Below are positions 26,567-38,206 of a stretch of DNA of 64,000 nt, in pieces; position 1 is the first letter of the stretch, and every line of letters begins with the position of its first letter. Made by a program: the position numbers and the translations under genes. Source of the DNA: Pleurostoma richardsiae (Eukaryota > Ascomycota > Sordariomycetes > Calosphaeriales > Pleurostomataceae); contig JANBVO010000002.1 of NCBI GenBank assembly GCA_030052745.1, positions 1,550,001-1,614,000 of the forward strand. The letters are read 5' to 3'. Below the pieces are notes generated by a model. The model ran no database searches. It was not told the DNA's origin and saw only the letters and a program-made list of their open reading frames with translations.

Positions 26567-26574
26567 CTTATATA
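26567..26574 (-). promoter_or_regulatory. TATA box of the CCG-6-like gene
   Basis: TATATAAG on the minus strand, 172 nt upstream of the ATG at 26395. A consensus TATA box at this distance fits a strongly expressed wall-protein gene. Confidence 0.6.
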
Positions 26575-27452
26575 CAGGAGCACACCACAAGATGGAGGGG
26601 ACGGGGGCAGCGCACAAGATTGGGACGGCGCCGGGGGCTGCCTTGGCGAGATGGGATGGAGTCTGCAAGGATGATGCAGATGGAGCTGACGGCCTGCCAG
26701 GCCTGGTCGGCGCTACTGGCCGGCGACATCTGTGCTGAGCCCACAATTCCCTGCTTTCGACCAAGCGATGATTTTAAAATCAGTGCAATCACGAGCAAGC
26801 AGGCGCTTCTCGTAAAGGAGATCAGGAAGAAGGGGGGGTGTGGAGATGGGTGTCCACGCTTGCGAAAAAGGGGGGCGTGTGTGGGCTGGTCGCTTGGCCT
26901 GGCCGCCACCGCCGCCTGGGCAACCCCGGCATCACCACGAACGGAACGGCCTGGAAAAGGAGGAGATTGGACGGGGGTCACAATTCATGGATTAGGATGC
27001 ATTTGGCTGTGAGCCTGTTGCACTGGCAACTGCCAGCTGATAGCACAATTCAGACACACCGTGCTCTGTGTGCTCTGTGCTCTATCGATGTCCAGCATAA
27101 CCTGGAGACAGGCTTCACAGGCCACCTACGGCACCATCCCAGCTGGTTGAGGACCGTTGGCTCTCTCAAACGTGTCAGCTAGTGGCTGATAGGCTGGGCT
27201 TTCGTGACGTCGGGCTGTTTGGCCATGCAACTGGAGCGTCTCTCCGCCCAGGGACTGAGACAATGTCTCTGAGGTCTTATTTTAAGCTTCCTTTCCAGCT
27301 GCTCGATACGGGTATCCGCATTTTCCGGCTTCGTACAGCTTCGTACAGATCCATGACGTTGGAGGCCATAGGCTCTGGACGGAATGCGCATCCGTACGAG
27401 AATTGCAGGTAAACCCACGCAAGCCAAGCATAAAGAAAATGTCTGTCATGAC

Positions 27453-27472
27453 AGAGAGAGAGAGAGAGAGAG
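27453..27472. repeat. (AG)10 microsatellite
   Basis: Uninterrupted AG dinucleotides in non-coding DNA. Confidence 0.85.
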
Positions 27473-27936
27473 GGCCAAGAGTGTCGGGTGCAGGCTCTGC
27501 TCTGTCAGGTGTCAACAACTGTTGTTTCTTTGTCTGCAAGTGCTGGTGTTGAGTCAGGGGCAGAGGGTACGTACCTTGTTTATGCAGGTACCGCGGACTC
27601 TTATGCAAGGCCTAAAGCCAGGGTCGAGAGGAAGACTTGTGGAAATGAACGCTTTTTGCGCAGCCCCGGTTTTCTCTTGACCTGTCGACTGGTCTGTCGG
27701 CTGATACTCTCACGCCCTGCCCTGGCGCCCCGGCTGAGACACACCCCTCATGCGGCATCCGCATCCGTACCTAAAGCCTGCCGAAGCTGCCGGCGCCTCG
27801 TGGGCAAGAGATGCCTCTTACTATGTACAGGTCTGTTAAAGACGCAATAGATTCCGCGAGCATATGTCTGATGAATAATCGTGACGGCGACGGCACAGCT
27901 GCTTTGTTTCTGCCCCTCTGTGTTCAAGGAGCAGAG

Positions 27937-28065
27937 TAAGGTAGGTAGCTCGCCAAGGTTCTCGTTACCTTAGGTAGGTCCCTACCTTACCTTACCAGCT
28001 TAGTGTGCGCGTGAGAAGATGACGGGTGCAGGTTAAGGCAAACTAAGGTACCTCCCTAGGGTGCC
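27937..28065. repeat. GGTA/TACC-rich palindromic cluster
   Basis: Short words such as taaggtaggtag, ttaccttaggtagg, cctaccttaccttacc and aaggtacct follow one another on both strands. The same word family recurs near 42190-42215 and 61180-61760, always outside coding sequence. Confidence 0.6.
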
Positions 28066-30295
28066 TACACAGTAGCAAGAGTAGAGTACCTCGAACCTCC
28101 CCCAGTCTGCATCTGAATGCAACGTACCGAGTCGACAGAGTGGGTGACAGCACCCGCATCCAGCCAATCAAGGCGGCGCTGGCAGACCTTTCCCCTGATT
28201 TGGCCACCACCTCATTTCGCCCAAACCACCAAGCTCCAGGGCCGTATCAACCAACGCCCTCAGAATAGCGGCGGAGGAGCTGGGGGCCCAGGTCTGCCGT
28301 GTCATTTTGCTCCGTGCTGACTGAGCGCCGCATCCCTGAGTGCTAGCAGTCTGGACTCTGAGAAATGGTGCGGTAGCTTACCTGGGTGCTCTGCCAGTTG
28401 GCCACCAGGGCCACCAGGGCCACGCAGGCCATGGTTCTCCTGGCCGTTGCTCGTATCCCAGAATGACTGCGCAGGCTGGCCGACTGGCTGGCCGGTTGAC
28501 CGACTGACTGACCGCTTCCGTCACGTCTATTGGAGCCTCGTATCTCCTAATTACTCGTCGTCCCAGCCGAAATGACCGCCCCCCCTGGAGCGTTTCCCCG
28601 GTCCTGTCGGTTCTGGAAGCTTTGATCGGCCTCCTCTACATAGTACGGAGTGGCATCGGTTCCCACAAAATAGACGGCCCAAGACTCGTTCTGATGAACC
28701 GGCCCGGAATTACCTACCAACGCCGTCGTCCCGGGGAATCGATCTTGCTGGGGCGATATCGGTAATTATCATTCTTAGGTTGCTATTTCGAGCAGAGCTC
28801 ATCACCACGATCACACGCTGTTCATGCTCCCGGCATGACAGCGACCGCAAGCGCTTCCGCATAGGGACGATGAACTGATGTCTGCGCTCAAGCCTCACCC
28901 GTCATGATGTTCGGGGAAACCCCAGGAATGCTTCATCTCCTCCCTTGCAGGTGTCACCAGCGGCCTGTCGCGTGGCCGTGCGCCCGTTACCGTTAGGCGC
29001 CCTGGCCGGCCGAGTTCGTATTCTTTAATTTCCACGGCTGCACCATCATTGAGATCGCCATGCACCCAAGGCGTCGCTAGCCCTGCCGGGCGGCGGGACG
29101 AGCCCGGTTCGGTCTCAAGCGGAGCGCTCCGCAGATAAAAAGCATAGTCATGAAGATATAAACGCGTCTCCATCTCCACTCTCGCGCGCTCCGGCGCGTC
29201 TTCGAGGTGCCATTGTTATTGCTTACGCTGGAACATCTTTCCTCATCGGGGGTTGTGTAACAACCTGTCGACTGCTACTCATTGCCTGAACTAGCCGTCC
29301 GGCGAGGCCAGCCCTGGTCGATAGTTAAAAGCCAGCCGCTCGCTCCAATCACTCTATCTCTAACCTTAACGGTGATCTGCTCTTGAGCCGCAACGTCGCT
29401 GATCACGCTGCGATCAGCGATCCAGACTTGACTCTAGGAAGGGTTGTCTTCCAAGCTTGGCGGCAGATGATCAGGCAGATGGAGCGTCAGTGGAAGAGCC
29501 TGCTCATTCAGCCGGTCTCTTCACCGGATGCTCGAACCTTCTCTCCCATCCTGATCCGGAGCAAGAGAGGAACATGCCTCGGAGTGTCGCGTTTGGCACG
29601 GCGCTCAATGTGCGTGCATCACCTCCGACCTCAGCGGGTTTTCTAAAGTCTCCGGACAAGGTGGATGGATGACATATCAGAAGGCGCGCAACCTACTGCC
29701 TGCTTACGTGAATGATGGTAGTGCCTCATTTACTCAGCCCACAGCAAGTCCCGGTCAGGGCCGGGAACGAGTGTTCTTGCTCCTCCGGTGGAGAGCGGGC
29801 CGGTCGCACGAGGGTGCGGAGCTCACACCCGGATGAATTCTCGGGCGGGATTCGGATGGACATCTCGCCTGAAGTCCATCCATGAAGCTGCGCTCGCTCG
29901 GGACCGCCGGACCAACAAGAGGATCAGGCCGTCTCGCATCGGATGCAGAGGTTACGGCGAAATGCAAGAGGCTTCGAGAAACGCGGGAACTAAATGCGGG
30001 ATCACAGCGAATGCGAGGCCCCACTCGCCTCGGTTCAGCTCCGTCGATGGCAGGCGGAGGAACAGGTTCCCACTTTCGGCATTGTGGACGTGCCGACGAC
30101 TCAGAGTGCCATGAGTTAACGCATGTTCCAGAAAGACGTCATTAACGCCGAAAACCTCCATCTCTATAAAAGTCTCGGGAAGAGCCACCCCGACGACAAC
30201 ACGCCTCGGGAGAGCGTACAGGTAGCATAGGAAGCGAATTGAACATCCTGCCCATTGCCTCTTGTGGAAAATTGGTGCACAAAATTGTTGACGAG

Positions 30296-31362
30296 ATGCC
30301 GGAATACATGAGAGCTGTTGGTATGTCCTGCTCCCACGGTCGCTTACAAATGCATGGCGATGGTAACCACCTCCAACAGACATTAAGGGCGGCAAGGGCC
30401 ATGCGGACGCCCTCTTCATCAATGACAAGGTGGAGAAGCCCACGGCCAAGGACGGTCAGGCAATCGTGAAGATCAAGGCCTTTGGCATCAATCGCATGGA
30501 CACCATCCAGCGCGAGGGCCATTACCCCGTCCCGCCGCAGGCCCCCAGCACCCTTGGCGTCGAGTTCAGCGGCACCATCGAGTCGCTCGGGGGCGGCGAC
30601 CCGCGCGGCTTCTCCGTCGGCGACGCCGTCTTCGGCCTGGCCTACGGCGGCGCCTACGCCGAGTACATCGCCATCACGACCAAGATGCTGCTGCACAAGC
30701 CCGACGGGCTCTCCTGGGAGCAGGCGGCCGGCATCCCGGAGACGTGGATCACCGCGACGCAGGCGCTGCACTTCGTGGGCGACTTCGCGCCGGGCAAGAC
30801 GGTGCTGTGGCACGCCGGCGCCTCGGGCGTGTCCATCGCCGGGATCCAGCTGTCCAAGGACGCGGGCGCCTCCGCCATCTACGCGACCGCGGGCTCCCAG
30901 GACAAGATCGACTTCATCGTCGGCGAGCTGGGCGCCACGGCGGCCTTCAACTACAAGACGCAGGACTGGGCGGCGGAGATCCTCAAGGCGACGGGCGGCA
31001 AGGGGGTGGACCTGATCGTCGACTACATCGGCGCCAACTACGTGCAGAAGAACCTGGACGTGTCGGCGCGCGACGGGCGCATCGTCCAGCTGGGCGCCAT
31101 GAGCGGGCCGGTGCTGCAGAACGTCAACATCGGCCAGCTGCTGTACAAGCGCATCCGCTGGGAGGGCAGCACGCTGCGCAGCCGCGACGAGGACTACCAG
31201 AGCAGGCTGCGCGACAAGTTGGAGGAGTACGTCCCGGACTTCCTGTCGGGGAAGCTCAAGGTCATCGTCGACAAGGTGCTGCCGTGGGAGGAGGTCCAGG
31301 AGGCGCACAGGCTGATGGAGAGCAACGCGCTGAAGGGGAAGATCATCTGTACGATAGATTGA
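30296..31362 (+). CDS. NADPH:quinone oxidoreductase, zeta-crystallin/PIG3-type MDR family
   Basis: A 25-nt first exon (30296-30320, MPEYMRAV) is joined across a 59-nt GTATGT..AACAG intron to 30380-31362, giving 335 aa, the usual size for the family. The protein is a zinc-independent medium-chain reductase that passes electrons from NADPH to quinones or related enones in the cytosol. Visible features are the N-terminal catalytic fold with GINRMDTIQREGHYPVP and LGVEFSGTIESLG, the NADPH-binding loop HAGASGVSIAGIQLSKDAGA (about residues 162-181), and the C-terminal KVLPWEEVQEAHRLMESN typical of the PIG3/TP53I3 group. No zinc-ligand cysteines of alcohol dehydrogenases are present. The gene is convergent with PRO2, whose stop lies 200 nt away. 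A gene caller that ignores the tiny first exon would start too late, at an internal Met. Confidence 0.92.
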
Positions 31363-31562
31363 AATGGGACTGGCACGACTACAGGCAGAGAGTAGTTTGA
31401 TCTGACAAACGATCGGAAGATATAAGACGCATTCCCTCGCGATTTTTGACTCTAATTCGAAACTAAGAGCTCAATGCACTTTTCCATAACTTCTAAAAGA
31501 AAAAAGAACCAGACGCCATAACGAAGACGCTTCCTCCCTCCGCCCGAGTCTGCCGTAGACCC

Positions 31563-33013
31563 TTACAGGGGCAGACTCTCATGCTTGAACCGCTTCTTGC
31601 CCTCCCCCTCGCCATACACCGCCGAGACGTGGCCCTGCCCGCGGACCTTGTACTTGTAGATCATCAGGCCCTCGAGGCCGACCGGCCCGCGGGCGTGGAT
31701 CTTGTTGGTGCTGATGCCCACCTCGGTGCCGAACCCGTAGCGCATGCCGTCGGCCATGCGCGTCGACGCGTTCCAGTAGACGCCCGCCGAGTCGACGCCC
31801 GCCATGAACCGCTCCGCCAGGTCCGGCCGCGCGGTCAGGATCGCGTCCGTGTGGTGCGACCCGTGCGCGTTGATGTGCGCCACCGCCTCGTCCAGCCCCG
31901 GGACCGCCTTGACCGCCAGCACCAGCGCCAGGTGCTCCGTGTCGAAGTCGGCCTCCGTGGCGTCCTCGATCTTGCCGGACCCCAGCGCAGAGGCAGGCAG
32001 CTTGCTCTGCAGTGCGGCCTTGCTGGGGCCGTCGCAGCGGAGGGTCACGCCCTTGGCGAGGAGGGCCTCGGCGGCGGCGGGGAAGACGGTCTCGAGGGCG
32101 GCCTCCTCGACTAGCAGGGTCTCGACGCTGTTGCAGGCGGCCGGGTAGCTGGTCTTGGAGTCGACGAGCACGTCGGCCGCCATCTTGGGGTCGGCGGTGC
32201 GCTCGAGGTAGATGGCGCACAGGCCGTCGGCGTGCCCGAGCACGGGGATCTTGGTGTTGGACTTGATGTAGCGCACCAGCTCGTTGGAGCCGCGCGGGAT
32301 GACCAGGTCGATCTGCTGGTCCAGATCCAGCAGTTGCGGGATGACGTCGCGGGTGGTGACGAGCTGCACGGCGCCGTTGGGCACGTGGCAGCGGTCCAGG
32401 CCGGCGGAGATGGCGCGGGAGATGGCGACGAAGGACTCGGTCGACTCCTTGCCGCCCTTGAGGATGGCGGCGTTGCCGGACTTGATGGCCAGCGAGGAGA
32501 TGTTGGCGATGACCTCGGGGCGGGCCTCGAAGATGATGAGGAGCACGCCGATGGGGCAGGTTATCCGCTCCAGCACCAGGCCGTCGTCCAGCTTCGTCCG
32601 CAGGGTCACCTTGCCCACTGTCATAAGGCAGTCAGTAAAGCAGCTCGCCAAGCAGTAGAAGATCCGTCACCCGCCCACGTCCTGTGAGGCGGGTACTCAA
32701 ACAAAGACTTACCAGGATCCTCCAGGCCCCTCACATCGAGGATGCCCTTGAGCATGTCCTCCCACTTCCCCTTCTTGCCCAGGTCCAGCCTCGAGACGAG
32801 GCTCTGGCTCAGCTGGCCGTCGGAGGCGGCCTTGCGGGCCAGCTCCATGTCCCGGGCATTGGCGGCCAGGATGTCGTCCTTGGCCTCGACCAGGGCCGCG
32901 TGGATGGCCGTCAGCGCATCGTTGCGGGCTGACACCGGCAGCGTGGCCAGGAAGTGGGACGCCGACTTTGCAGCCCGAGCCGCGTCGGCGGGCGTGGCGT
33001 TTGTCAGGGACAT
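31563..33013 (-). CDS. PRO2: Glutamate-5-semialdehyde dehydrogenase (gamma-glutamyl phosphate reductase)
   Basis: Exons 33013-32713 and 32617-31563 give 451 aa, close to yeast Pro2 (456). The 95-nt intron has a GTAAGT donor and an ACTGAC branch site. The enzyme reduces gamma-glutamyl phosphate to glutamate-5-semialdehyde with NADPH, the second step of proline synthesis. The catalytic Cys is in SYPAACNSVETLLVEEA (about Cys262); other family marks are PIGVLLIIFEARPEVIANIS, NAAILKGGKE, DLVIPRGSNELVRYI and GTEVGISTNKIHARGPVGLE. In contrast to animals and plants, where reductase and kinase are fused, this is a stand-alone reductase as in yeast and bacteria. A perfect TGACTCA (Gcn4/CPC1) site is 152 nt upstream of the ATG, suggesting general amino-acid control. 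The start ATG is chosen because the in-frame codon before it is GTG. Confidence 0.96.
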
Positions 33014-34395
33014 CACAGGAGCGCTCTGCCTGTATCTCTGTTTTCTTGCTTCTCCTCCCTTGTCTGGCCTGCTTTTTACGAGAGCTAAACGGACTAGGGA
33101 ATGATGGAGAGACTTTGCGGAGGCGGGATATCACTGGATGAGGCGCATCAAAACTGCTTCACGGTGACTCAAAAAGACGGGTTGCCGCCTCCTAGTGTTA
33201 GACGGAGCATAAATTTTAGACATCTACGAAGATCGGGTGACCTGTCCGATCGAGGAGTTTCAACGCTTTCTGTTCTCACATCGCTGCCCGTTCACCAGCA
33301 TGTCCAGTATCTCATTTGCAGAGCCACTCGTGCCTTCATGGAGTCTCTATTCATCTTGATAGCAACCTCGTAAGCCCCTGGGTAGTCTGGTAGTCAACGA
33401 GTAGGGCTGTCAGCCTCCGTTCCCGTGCCGGAACCGCAAGCGAAGGTGGAGAAATCTGCAAATCGCCGAGCCGACAGGGCGCACCAGCGATATCGCTTCC
33501 TTGGCCGTTAGTAGGAACTTAGCCATCTCTATGGCCGTCGAATTACACGGCAGCCAGAGACTGCGGGGAGATGGCAGAAGCCGACTGGCGGACAGACTGA
33601 TTGACCAAAGAGCAAAGGTTGGTTAGTATTTTGAATGCTTCTCAGGCCAGCAAGGACAAGCAACGCCGAGGCTTGTCTCATAGTCACTCTACCCAGAAGG
33701 TGTTTAGTTAAGCTTAACTCGGGCTGCCCTACTGCGTATTCCACTTAACGCCGAAGCACGCATCGATATCAAAATTGCCGAAAAGCCGACGACGGTTGCT
33801 GAGTGGTGCAGCAGCTGCACTTGGCCAGCAACAGATCTAAGAGCCGAGCACTGGTCTCCGGCCGACGGCCAACAAACCCTCGCCATCCTGTCACCGCATG
33901 TCACTCTCCCCACTCTTGCGAGAACGCCTGCAGCTCTGACGCCAGACTAGCTCCATTGCCGGGCAGCCTGGCAGGCGAAGCGTCGGGTGCTGGTGCCGAC
34001 TTCTCCTCTCCTCTCCACGCCCGGCGATGGACGGCCAACCTGGTGTCCAGTGGCGCTACTGGGGGGTGGTCCAGGCCGATATGTGCTGGAGACCGCTCTC
34101 CGATGGAAGGCCCAGCGGCCTCGGCAGTGTTATTCCCGCCCTTCTTGGATCGCCGCCCCCGGCCCAAGGGACTCGGGTTTTGCGTCTGGTAGTATTTTCT
34201 GTCTTGCATTCCTGCTTTTCCCTCCTTGATGTTCCTCGAACAATCCCCTGGAATGTCAGAGAATCCACGGGTTGTGCTGTAGGTGAAGCAGTATCCTCAC
34301 TCTGCATGACTGTGGACCTATATGCTCTCTCTATCCAGCTACCCAGAGGCGCTGCCAAGCCGTGACTTTTCCGCACGGCGGAGTATACTGGAGCC
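33014..34395. other. Divergent promoter region of PRO2 and the MFS transporter
   Basis: 1.4 kb between two start codons pointing outward. Apart from the Gcn4/CPC1 site near PRO2 I see no repeat or further gene; its frames are short and lack domain character. Confidence 0.6.
33165..33171. promoter_or_regulatory. Gcn4/CPC1 site (TGACTCA) upstream of PRO2
   Basis: Perfect TGACTCA heptamer, the binding site of the bZIP activator Gcn4/CPC1/CpcA that induces amino-acid synthesis genes on starvation. It lies 152 nt upstream of the PRO2 ATG. Function is inferred from the match and the target gene. Confidence 0.6.
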
Positions 34396-36289
34396 ATGAC
34401 CATCGAGGACGAGAAAATCGAGCCTGCTTTCGGCGGCCTGGGCCCGGATGCCGGCCGGACCAGCTCGACCGACCAGGAGCGCCAAGATACCGACAGCGAC
34501 GCGGAATCTACCGAGCAGGACCGGGGCCGTGTCGTCGATGAGAAGTCTCATCGCGCCGAGAAGGTGGTAGAAGAAGAGGATGTGGACATCGACGAAGAAG
34601 CACAAGAGCCGCCGTATACAGTCCCCACCAGAGTGCATTCCCGCGCCTCGTCAGCGAGGTCGCGGCCCCTCTCCATTGTCCCTCGGTCAAAAAGGCGAGG
34701 CCTGTTCGGCCAGTTCGCTGTCCTCCCAGAGGTGGACAGGCCGTATGACTACAGCGACAGGACGAAATGGATGATCACAACCATAGTGGCCCTGGCCGCC
34801 GCTGGTGCACCCATCGGGTCGTCCATCTTCTACCGTGAGCCGCAAAAGGGACTGCAGCACCGTGGACCGTAAGGTGATACTGACATGTTGGTAGCTGCAT
34901 TGCCAAACATGGCGGCCGACCTGCACTCAACGCCTACCATCGTTAACCTTACAGTCGCCTTCTACATGCTGTCAATGTCGATCTTTCCCCTGTGGTGGTA
35001 AGTACAGTCGCGTGCGTGCTGCAGCCGTGCGCATGACAACTGACCGATGGCACAGGTCATCGTTCTCGGAGACCCTTGGCCGGCGGACTATCTACATCAT
35101 ATCCTTCAGCCTCTTCGTCGTCTTTTCGGTGCTTAGTGCGGTGAGCACCAGCGTTGGCATGCTCATAGCCATGCGTATTTTGGGTGGCGGTGCGTCTGCC
35201 TCTGTACAGGCAGTCGGGGCCGGCACGATCGCCGACATCTGGGAGGTCGAGCGGCGCGGACGAGCCATGGCAATGTTTTACTTGGGACCGCTGACGGGTC
35301 CGTTGCTCGCGCCCATCATTGGCGGTGCCCTCTCCGAGGGCTTTGGCTGGCGGAGTACGATGTGGTTCCTCGCCATATTCGGTGGCGTCGTCCTGGTGAT
35401 GGTCTTCTTCGGCCTCCCTGAGACTCTTGCGAAGCGCAAATCTGTCGCTCACGACCCGCACCCCAGCCATCCGGACAGCTCGGCCGGCGACGCCATCGCA
35501 CCGCACTTGTCGCGCATGTCGACCAGGCAGTCAGTGGCCATACAGACCAAGCGCGGAGCCGTCTTCCTCAAGCGTGCCCTCCTCGACCCCCTGAGCTGCA
35601 TCCTCTACTTGCGCTTCCCGCCCGTGGCCCTCACGGTGTACTTCGCGGCCATCACCTTCGGGGCCCTCTTCGTGCTCAACATCTCGACGCAGTCGCTCTT
35701 CGCTAAAGACCCATACAACTTCTCAGAGCTGATCGTGGGCCTGCTGTACCTGCCCGGCTCGCTCGGCTACGTGGCGGCCTCGTTCATAGGCGGGCGCTGG
35801 ATCGACTCGATCATGGCGCGCGAGGCGCGCAAGGCCGGGCGGTACGACGCCCGCGGCAAGCTCATCTACCTGCCCGAGGACCGCATGCGCGAGAACGCCT
35901 GGCTGGCCGCGAGCATGTACCCGGCGGCGCTGATCTGGTTCGGGTGGGCGGTGGACAAGGGGGTCTTCTGGTTCGTGCCGTGCGTGGCCAACTTCTTCTT
36001 CGGCTTCAGCTCCATGCTCGTGTTCGGCGCCGCCACGACGATGCTGACCGAGTTCATGCCCCGCCGGAGCTCCAGCGGCGTGGCCCTCAACAACTTCGTG
36101 CGCAACATCTTCTCGTGCGTGGGCGTCATCGTCACGCAGCCGCTGCTCAACGCCATGGGCGCCGGCTGGCTGTGCACGATGATCGCGCTGGTCGCGTGGG
36201 TCAGCGGGAACGCGTGCATCTGGGCGCTGAAGAAGTACGGCCCCGGCTGGAGGAAGACCATGGATGAGAAGCTGAACCACGGGCCGTAG
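34396..36289 (+). CDS. MFS drug:H+ antiporter, DHA1 family (Qdr/Aqr/Dtr-like)
   Basis: Three exons, 34396-34834, 34895-34997 and 35056-36289, give 591 aa; both introns are about 60 nt with CTGAC branch sites. Splicing restores TM1 and TM2 as FYPALPNMAADLHSTPTIVN, then FYMLSMSIFPLWWSSFSETL; no single open frame shows this. After the SSFSETLGRRTIYI loop come TM3-6, including the antiporter motif C region GPLTGPLLAPIIGGALSEGF. A central cytosolic loop (about residues 288-330) and a second six-helix half with YNFSELIVGLLYLPGSLGYV follow. The N-terminal 120 residues are a hydrophilic, strongly acidic cytosolic tail (KVVEEEDVDIDEEAQE). The pattern fits the plasma-membrane DHA1 exporters that expel weak acids, drugs, polyamines or dityrosine. 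Which substrate applies cannot be told from sequence. Confidence 0.92.
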
Positions 36290-36780
36290 AGTATGTAAGC
36301 TTGTGGCAGAGATCAGGTAGTTTCCAAGACAATTTTGGCTACTTATACGTGTGGTGAAGTTCGCTTATGGGTGTCTGTGCAAGGTCTTCGCCGTTCACGT
36401 ATAGACTAAAGTAGAGGAGAGTAGGGTATAATCGCCTCCTGAAGTCGCACGGTTGGCCTAGCTAGTATTCCCTCTCGTGGCATTATTCCCCTGAACTCCT
36501 GAGGCCACACCAGCCCGCAACGCATACGACGACGCTACAAAGACTGTTTCGGTGGACGTTGGTGAGCCCGGGCCAAAATCCTTTTTGCTCCATTTATTTC
36601 TCTTTTACCATCTCATGCGATGACGTCTTGCTTCAAGATAGATAGCGTAGCAACCGGAAGTCTCTTGCTGTAATCTATCTATGCCCGCGAACAGTAAAGC
36701 GATCTCGCATCCCGCAAGCTCTATATTTCTCGCAAAGACCCCCCCACACAGTGCTCCCTTGTTAACCACCTCGCAGCGTA
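36290..36780. other. 3' spacer between convergent genes
   Basis: 491 nt between the stops of the MFS transporter and the PLP enzyme. It holds A/T-richer 3' ends and no gene. Confidence 0.6.
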
Positions 36781-38206
36781 TTAAGCAAACAGCTTCCCCA
36801 GCGCATCGAGGCTCACGTTCCCGCCGCTGAGCACGACGCCCAGGTCCCACCCCTCCGGCCCGGCCTCCCTCTCCACCAGGGCGCGGAAGTCCTCGTTGTA
36901 CAGCGCCACCGCCAGCGGCACCACAGCGCTCGGCTCGACCACGAGCTTGGCGCGCTCGTACACGAGCCGCAGCGCCGCCTTGATCTCATCCTCCGTCACG
37001 CTGTACATCTCCCGGACCAGCCGCCGCTCGTAGATGACCGACCAGGGCACCTTGCCCACGGGGGTGCGCAGCCCGTCGGCGATGGTCAGCGACGACACCG
37101 ACTCGACGCGCTTCCCGGCCGCGAACCCCCTGCGGCAGTCGTCGGCGCCCTCGAACTCGGGCTCCGCGCCGAAGACGGCGATGCCGGTCCCCTCGCAGGA
37201 GAGCGCCACGCCCGAGAGCATGCCGCCGCCGCCGCAGGGCGTGATGATCGCGTCCAGGCCCTTCCTCTTCTTCTCACTATCCTTCTGCCCCTTGGCCTCC
37301 CCCCTCTCGGCCATCATCTGCTCCACCTGCTCCTGCAGCTCCAGGCCCATGGTGCCCTGGCCCAGGATGATGTCGGCGTGGTCGTACGGCGGCACGAGGC
37401 GCGCCCCCGTCTCGGCGATGACCTTGTCCGCGACGGCCTCGCGCTCGACGCTCGTCGAGCCGCTGAAGATGACCGTCGCGCCGTAGCCCTTGGTTGCGGC
37501 GATCTTGGGCGGCGCGGAGATGTTGGGCATGACGATGTACGCCGGGATGCCGTTCTCCTTGGCCGCGAGGGCAAGGGCCTGCGCGTGGTTGCCTGTCAAG
37601 ATGGGTTAATTTCTGTTCGTGCTGGAGCGAGAGGCGGGTGTATGTTTGTCTCTCTACATGAGCGCTGAGGGAAATAAGAGAGTTCATGATAGTGCACGCC
37701 TCCCCTTTTACACGGACCGCTTGGCCCTCGACGCAAAGATGCTTGCAAACTTCTCCTTCTGAAGGCTCCCCCAGTTTATGTCGGGGGAGACGGTGACAAA
37801 AGAAGGCCAACGTAACAGACGTATAGTATAAGATAAAGCCAGAGACAAACCCACCAGAGCTATGCGTGACAACCCCCTTCTCCATGCCCCCGCCCTCCAC
37901 CCACCCGGGCTCCCTCTTCAGCCTCTCCACTGCATGGAACGCGCCCCGGGCCTTGAAGGCCCCGACCCGCTGGAAGTTCTCGCACTTGAGCCACAGCCGG
38001 ATCGTCGGCCGCGCCGCCGCCGCCGCCGCCTCCCGGCCCGCCCCGGCGGCCCACCGCGTGCCCTCCAGGTCGGCGGGCGAGGACGCCAGCGCGTCGAGCG
38101 TCCGGTTGGTCATGACGGGCGTGACGTGCACGTGCGGCCGGATGAGCTCGCGCGCCGCCTGCACGGAGTCCCGCGTCAGGGGCAGCCAGGTGGAGGGGTC
38201 GGCCAT
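36781..38206 (-). CDS. Threonine dehydratase/serine racemase-like PLP enzyme (fold type II)
   Basis: Exons 38206-37855 and 37592-36781 give 387 aa; the intron is 262 nt, the longest found here, with GTGGGT as donor and TTGACAG as acceptor. The enzyme binds pyridoxal phosphate through Lys85 in VGAFKARGAFHAV. It continues with HSSGNHAQALALAAKENGI (which spans the intron), the phosphate loop PCGGGGMLSGVALS and the C-terminal SGGNVSLDALGKL. These mark the family of serine/threonine ammonia-lyases, serine racemase and L-threo-3-hydroxyaspartate ammonia-lyase (yeast Sry1). It lacks the ACT regulatory domain of the biosynthetic threonine deaminase Ilv1, so a catabolic or detoxifying role is more likely. 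An Ala-rich insertion (about residues 52-67) is unusual. Neighbour ILV5 acts downstream of threonine deamination, but functional linkage is only a possibility. Confidence 0.9.

Larger units (their letters stand above)
26396..30295. other. 3.9 kb divergent intergenic region
   Basis: Lies between the starts of the CCG-6-like gene (-) and the quinone oxidoreductase (+), so both promoters are inside. It contains a GA microsatellite (27453-27472) and a cluster of GGTA/TACC words (about 27937-28065). The open frames at 28895-29179 (-) and 29383-29646 (+) show no domain and no exon partners. No gene is supported. Confidence 0.55.

Noticed and set aside
30142-31308. 388-codon open frame antisense to the quinone oxidoreductase
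   Set aside because: Mirror of a GC-biased coding strand (Val/Leu/Arg/Asp-rich); the plus-strand protein is clearly the real one.
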